From NCBI GenBank assembly GCA_030849465.1, contig JARVLF010000007.1, forward strand, positions 430,611 through 494,610: 64,000 nucleotides of DNA, in the 5' to 3' direction. This stretch comes from Moesziomyces globuligerus. Lineage: Eukaryota; Basidiomycota; Ustilaginomycetes; Ustilaginales; Ustilaginaceae. Of the stretch, positions 60,247 through 64,000 are shown in pieces. The notes under the pieces are model-generated. The model made no database searches, had not been told where the DNA came from, and worked only from the letters and a program-made list of their open reading frames with translations. The position numbers and the translations under genes are program-made. How positions within the stretch are numbered: position 1 is the stretch's first letter; each line of letters opens with the position of its first letter.

Positions 60247-61089
60247 TTCGCCGAGTGAGGCCCACTCGACGGACGGCCTGCGGCGACCCCGGAAAACAAC
60301 GAGCGGGTCATACGATGGACGTACCCGGCTCGGAGACGAAGGGGAGGAGGAGAGGGGTGCTTGTTGGCCCAGGGGGCAACGAGCGTAACGTGCAAAGGGG
60401 AGTCATGCACGAGAGGAGGCCTGAGCCCGAGGGGGTGGGCGAAACCTCCTGGCATCAATGAGATGCTAGCAGGGGCCGTTCGAGACGGCACCTTGCCACA
60501 CGCTGGCCCTCCTGGTGAGGGCAAGTACTTATAGCTTCGACTCATCGAGTGCGATGGGGCTGCGCCCCATCCACTCTACTTTACTTTACATCACTCAGTC
60601 GTTATCATTCGTCAGTATCACTGTCTTTCAGTCCATTCGTCTCACAGTAGCAATCGCAGGGCGTTGCTACTACTTGCGTGTGTGTTGTATCACCGCTTCA
60701 GACGTCGTCGACACCTTCATCAACGCTACGGCACCTACACCGTAGGCAGTACCTCCACTGCGGCCCTGGAACCTCAACCAGTGCCTCGACAACTGTCTGA
60801 GCATTACGAGCACTCGTGCAAAGACGGAAGTCCTTCCCACGACGCCCAGAGGCGTCCGCAGCAATCGAGTCGTGCCGCGCTACCTCTGAACGGGGTGCTC
60901 ACAGTGGTCAGCCGATATCCGTTGAGTCGCGTCGACTCGCCGAATAACTCAGGCGATTCGTCGAGTCCACGCCACTCGTCGAACGAGTCAAATAATTCGC
61001 CGAGTCCACGCCACTCGCCGAATAAGGATTTCGGGCACGCGACCCCTGACATTAGAGTGGATCGTTCAAGCAGCTCCCCACGACTCACC
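60175..61089 (+). mobile_element. LTR-like leader of the Ty3/gypsy element
   Basis: The stretch upstream of gag begins around the palindrome CGTAGCAGGGGCTACG (about 60173-60188) and includes repeated CGAGTGGAGGCCACTCGACG-type strings, a TATA-like TACTTATAGC near 60525 and a T/C-rich segment near 60590-60640. It is probably the 5' LTR plus untranslated leader. No second LTR exists in the window because the element is cut, so the LTR borders and the primer-binding site could not be fixed. Similar CGCCGAGTCGTGCC-like strings recur inside pol near 63015-63130. Confidence 0.5.
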
Positions 61090-62517
61090 ATGGCGGACGA
61101 GACCCTCGTCAAGAAGCTGGATGAGCTCATCAGCCTGGTCAAAGCCCAGCTCGAGCTCACCAACCGGGCCAATCAAGAGGCCATGACGGCCCGAGCCCGC
61201 CAGCACCTTGCCGAGCGTCTCTCGCAGGTTCCCGAGGAGCAGGCCGACGAATCCTCGTTCGCCGACCCACCCACCCCTACGCCTGCGGCTCGTCCTCGCC
61301 GATCGGTGTCCTTTGCTGACGATGGCGAACGCACCTACACCGACCGCGAGACGTACTCGACTCCGACTGGCAGTCGCTACACGAAGCCAAGGACGGAGGC
61401 CGCCTCAGGCAAGGAGGGGTACGATACCATCTCGCTCGAGGATCTTCCGCATAGCCAGCAGAAGTCCCTCTCGACGCCCTTCCCCAAGTTCAACCCCCGT
61501 GACGTCGAACTCTTCGTGATCGAGGCCGAGGCCTGGTTCAAATTCAACCGAGTCTACGACCACGAGACGATGATCAACTACACGGGCACCCAGCTTGACG
61601 GCAGCGCTCGCGAGTGGTGGACCTCCAAGCTCCGAGTCGACCGGCCACGCCAAGGCAAGTTGTTCCATGACTGGCACTTCTTCACGAAGCGCCTCTCAGA
61701 GCAGTACAACCCGCGCAACGTCAGGATGGAGGCCTACAACAAGCTGTTGGCCCTTCGTCTCACTAGCGACACCCCGGGCGCGGCCACCCGCCACGTCGAG
61801 CGGTTCCGCGATCTCGAGAGCCAGGTCAACCTCGAAGACACCGAGCTGCTCATCGACCTGTTCCGAGGCAGCCTGACTCGCAGTCTGCAGGAGAAGTTCG
61901 AGCGCAACCCGCCCAGCGATCGCTGGGGGTGGTATCGCGAGGTCGAAGAGATCGACAGGCAGAGGATGTCTCTGCAGCAGGCCTCTTCCAGGCACCCAAG
62001 CCTACCGGCCCCGCGCGGGGGCATAGCAGCAAGCCAGCGCCCCGTAGGGCCCGCCGCGGTCAGCCCAGCCCGCCAGCCTGCCCCTCCGGCGCCTGGCACG
62101 CCGTATCGGCCCGGCAACCGGCCCCTGCCGCCGCACTTGGCGCAGAACCTTAGGCCGCGCGCCCCGGCAGGAGGCACAGGGCCCACGACGTTTGGTAGCA
62201 CGGTTTGCCACCTGTGTCAAGGCACGGGCCATTGGGCACGAGACTGCCCAAGCAGGAAGGCACCGCTAGCAACCCCGAGGCCGGCAGGCCCAAGGGTCGC
62301 AGTGGCACTCGAGGACCCGCAACAAGGCGACCAGCCTCCAGAGGAAGCCGTGGAGGCGGAGCAGGCTGACGAGGGTGAGGACTACGGGTACGACTCGGTC
62401 GATCAAGAGCCCCTGGACCTCACCCAGTTCGAAAGCCCTGCTGCGGCCGCCAACCACGCAGCTCCTCGAGACGACAACGATGACGCCCGGGAAAACTGCT
62501 ATGGGGCGATGCACTAA
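61090..62517 (+). CDS. Ty3/gypsy gag polyprotein
   Basis: A 475-residue gag is read from [20 protein letters not shown]. The capsid-like core spans about 115-300 ([60 protein letters not shown]). The nucleocapsid zinc knuckle [14 protein letters not shown] (C-X2-C-X4-H-X4-C) lies near 375-390. The tail is acidic. The frame is also open upstream to 60664, but that part overlaps the presumed LTR. The stop TAA shares its last base with the pol ATG (TAATG). The frame is intact, which points to a fairly recent insertion. Confidence 0.88.
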   Translation: MADETLVKKLDELISLVKAQLELTNRANQEAMTARARQHLAERLSQVPEEQADESSFADPPTPTPAARPRRSVSFADDGERTYTDRETYSTPTGSRYTKPRTEAASGKEGYDTISLEDLPHSQQKSLSTPFPKFNPRDVELFVIEAEAWFKFNRVYDHETMINYTGTQLDGSAREWWTSKLRVDRPRQGKLFHDWHFFTKRLSEQYNPRNVRMEAYNKLLALRLTSDTPGAATRHVERFRDLESQVNLEDTELLIDLFRGSLTRSLQEKFERNPPSDRWGWYREVEEIDRQRMSLQQASSRHPSLPAPRGGIAASQRPVGPAAVSPARQPAPPAPGTPYRPGNRPLPPHLAQNLRPRAPAGGTGPTTFGSTVCHLCQGTGHWARDCPSRKAPLATPRPAGPRVAVALEDPQQGDQPPEEAVEAEQADEGEDYGYDSVDQEPLDLTQFESPAAAANHAAPRDDNDDARENCYGAMH

Positions 62518-63836
62518 TGGCATGCATGGCCCTACATCCCTGGACGCCATCCATCTGTAAATATCAAGATTGCGCTCTTTGTTTCTCAGCCAGCGACGGC
62601 AAGGCGGTGCTCGAGTTGACCGGAACGGTCCAAGGCCACCCGGCTCGCATCCTCGCCGACACCGGCGCTGGCCTGTCCATAGTCTCAGGTTCGTTCGCCC
62701 GCAAACACAAAATACCATCAAAAACAGCAAAAACAACAACAATACACGGTGTCACCGGGCACCAGATGACCACGCGGTCCATGGCGATGACCCGGGTAGC
62801 AATTGGGGGCCACGACCTCGGCCCGGTGCCCGCGTGGGTAGTGGACGTGGCCGACTACGACTTCATCCTGGGATATCGGGCCCTACGCCGGCTCAAACCA
62901 ACTATCCATTGGGATACTGGGCAACTCGAGTTCGAGCTGCTAGGGCCGATGCAGGCCTATAACGCGTCCCAGGATGACGGGTCGCTACTACCAAGAGCCG
63001 TCAAGGAAGGCGCTCGGCGAATTTCGGTGGTGTCCGCCGAGTCGTGCCCACTCGCCGAACCTCCACCTTCGTCCGCCGAGACGCGCCGACTCGGCGAATT
63101 ACCGCCCCTGTCCGTCGAGTCGATCCCACCCGCCGAATGTCAAACTTCGGCAAAGCTCCACGGCCACGAGTTTGTATCCGCCAAACGCTTGATGCAAGCA
63201 GCCGTCGAAGACGGCCCAATTGGGTTCATGCTTCTAGAGGATCCATGGGATTCCCTCCCGGCGTTCGGTTTCGTGCCCACCGGAGCCGACAAGGGGGTGG
63301 AGATGGAGGTGGAGCCCGACAAGCCGGTGTCGGTCGAAGAGATCCCAGAGCCTTACAGGCATCTGCGAGGCGTCTTCGACGAGGTGGAAGCAGACCGGCT
63401 ACCGCCTCATACGGATCATGACCTCCGCATCGACTTGGTTGAGGGCAGCAAGCCCCCTCAAGGGCCGCTGTACCTCAAGGGGCCCAAGGAGATGGCAGAA
63501 CTTCGCAAGTACTTGGACGAGAATCTCGCCAAGGGATTCATTCGGCCATCAAAGAGCCCGGCGCGGTCACCGGTACTCTTCGTGCCCAAGAAGGACGGTG
63601 GCCTTCGCCTCTGCGTCGACTACAGAGGGCTCAACGAGATTACGATCAAGAACCGCGCGCCGCTGCCGCTCATTGAGGAGCAGCTATTCCTCCTCCGCAG
63701 GGCCAAGATCTACTCGAAGCTGGACCTCAAGGCAGCCTACAACCTGATTCGCATTTCAAGTGGCGATGAATGGAAGACGGCATTCGGGACCCAGCTTGGG
63801 CTGTACGAGTACTTGGTGATGCCGTTCGGCCTGGCA
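62517..63836 (+). CDS. Ty3/gypsy pol (protease-reverse transcriptase), truncated by telomere
   Basis: The pol frame begins at the overlapping TAATG and is read -1 relative to gag. A retropepsin-type protease has its catalytic DTGAG at residues 48-52, followed by the second-half motif [11 protein letters not shown]. The reverse transcriptase begins near residue 285 and shows [30 protein letters not shown] and [14 protein letters not shown]. It ends in LVMPFGLAG, where TTAGGG repeats begin (63836-63839); the YxDD active site, RNase H and integrase are missing. The element is therefore incapable of transposing by itself. A Ser/Pro-rich stretch (residues about 165-205) holds short repeats. The formal frame runs into the telomere as (LG)n with no stop. 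Confidence 0.9.
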
Positions 63837-64000
63837 GGGTTAGGGTTAGGGTTAGGGTTAGGGTTAGGGTTAGGGTTAGGGTTAGGGTTAGGGTTAGGGT
63901 TAGGGTTAGGGTTAGGGTTAGGGTTAGGGTTAGGGTTAGGGTTAGGGTTAGGGTTAGGGTTAGGGTTAGGGTTAGGTTAGGGTTAGGGTTAGGGTTAGGG
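63836..64000 (+). repeat. Right-hand chromosome telomere, (TTAGGG)n
   Basis: About 27 TTAGGG units run to the end of the window, G-rich strand 5' to 3', as expected at a right chromosome end. One unit near 63972 is TTAGG, a single-base deletion that shifts the phase. The junction with the element is at AGGG in GGCAGGG, so a few bases could belong to either side. Confidence 0.97.

Noticed and set aside
63836..63980. Leu-Gly dipeptide repeat at the end of pol
   Set aside because: It is only the formal translation of the telomere and not a protein domain.

Overview
This is a GC-rich fungal nuclear chromosome end, read from a repeat-rich stretch (1-5.2 kb) through about 50 kb of ordinary single-copy genes to a right-hand telomere of TTAGGG repeats (63836-64000). 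The gene set (fungal Cch1 calcium channel, Swa2-type auxilin, Atp18, Yvh1), the short introns with GTNNGT...YAG borders, and above all an AA10-type lytic polysaccharide monooxygenase point to a smut-type basidiomycete (Ustilaginales and relatives). The species cannot be fixed from the sequence alone.

Layout. 1-5178 holds no convincing gene. Instead it has a dispersed module built around GGGTGGCT/AGCCACCC, copies of a longer degenerate repeat (one pair inverted), and a second degenerate region with a 23-G run. 5179-54781 is the gene core: CCH1 (-), proteasome alpha4 (+), a TMEM41/VTT membrane protein (-), eIF3a (-), SF3B2/Cus1 (+), Yvh1 phosphatase (-), a seven-exon MFS transporter (-), ATP synthase subunit J (+), a peroxisomal acyl-CoA synthetase (+), a KDM4-like JmjC demethylase (-), Swa2/auxilin (+), a TMEM33/Pom33 protein (-), a protein resembling the GTPBP1/2 N-terminus (+), two divergent small secreted proteins (-/+), a monocarboxylate-type MFS carrier (-), an O-methyltransferase-like enzyme (+) and an RRP17-NOL8 fusion (+). 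An AA10 LPMO (-) at 55-56 kb is the last intact host gene.

The distal 8 kb is a layered chromosome end. A 2.4 kb gene-free stretch carries hairpins and an LTR-like remnant. A four-exon gene (58506 on) is cut in its fourth exon by an interstitial TTAGGG block at 59346. Beyond this lie an array of 22-bp repeats and a zinc-finger ORF fragment resembling the 5' part of a non-LTR retroelement. That is interrupted by a Ty3/gypsy element (LTR-like leader, gag, protease, reverse transcriptase) whose reverse transcriptase stops abruptly in the terminal telomere. The simplest reading is at least two rounds of breakage, healing and element insertion at one chromosome end.

The core genes are mostly housekeeping (translation, splicing, proteasome, ribosome biogenesis, membrane traffic) and do not form a pathway. 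The likely niche-related genes are the AA10 enzyme, the two secreted proteins and the transporters. Exon borders were read by eye from splice consensus and frame; no alignment or database search was run.
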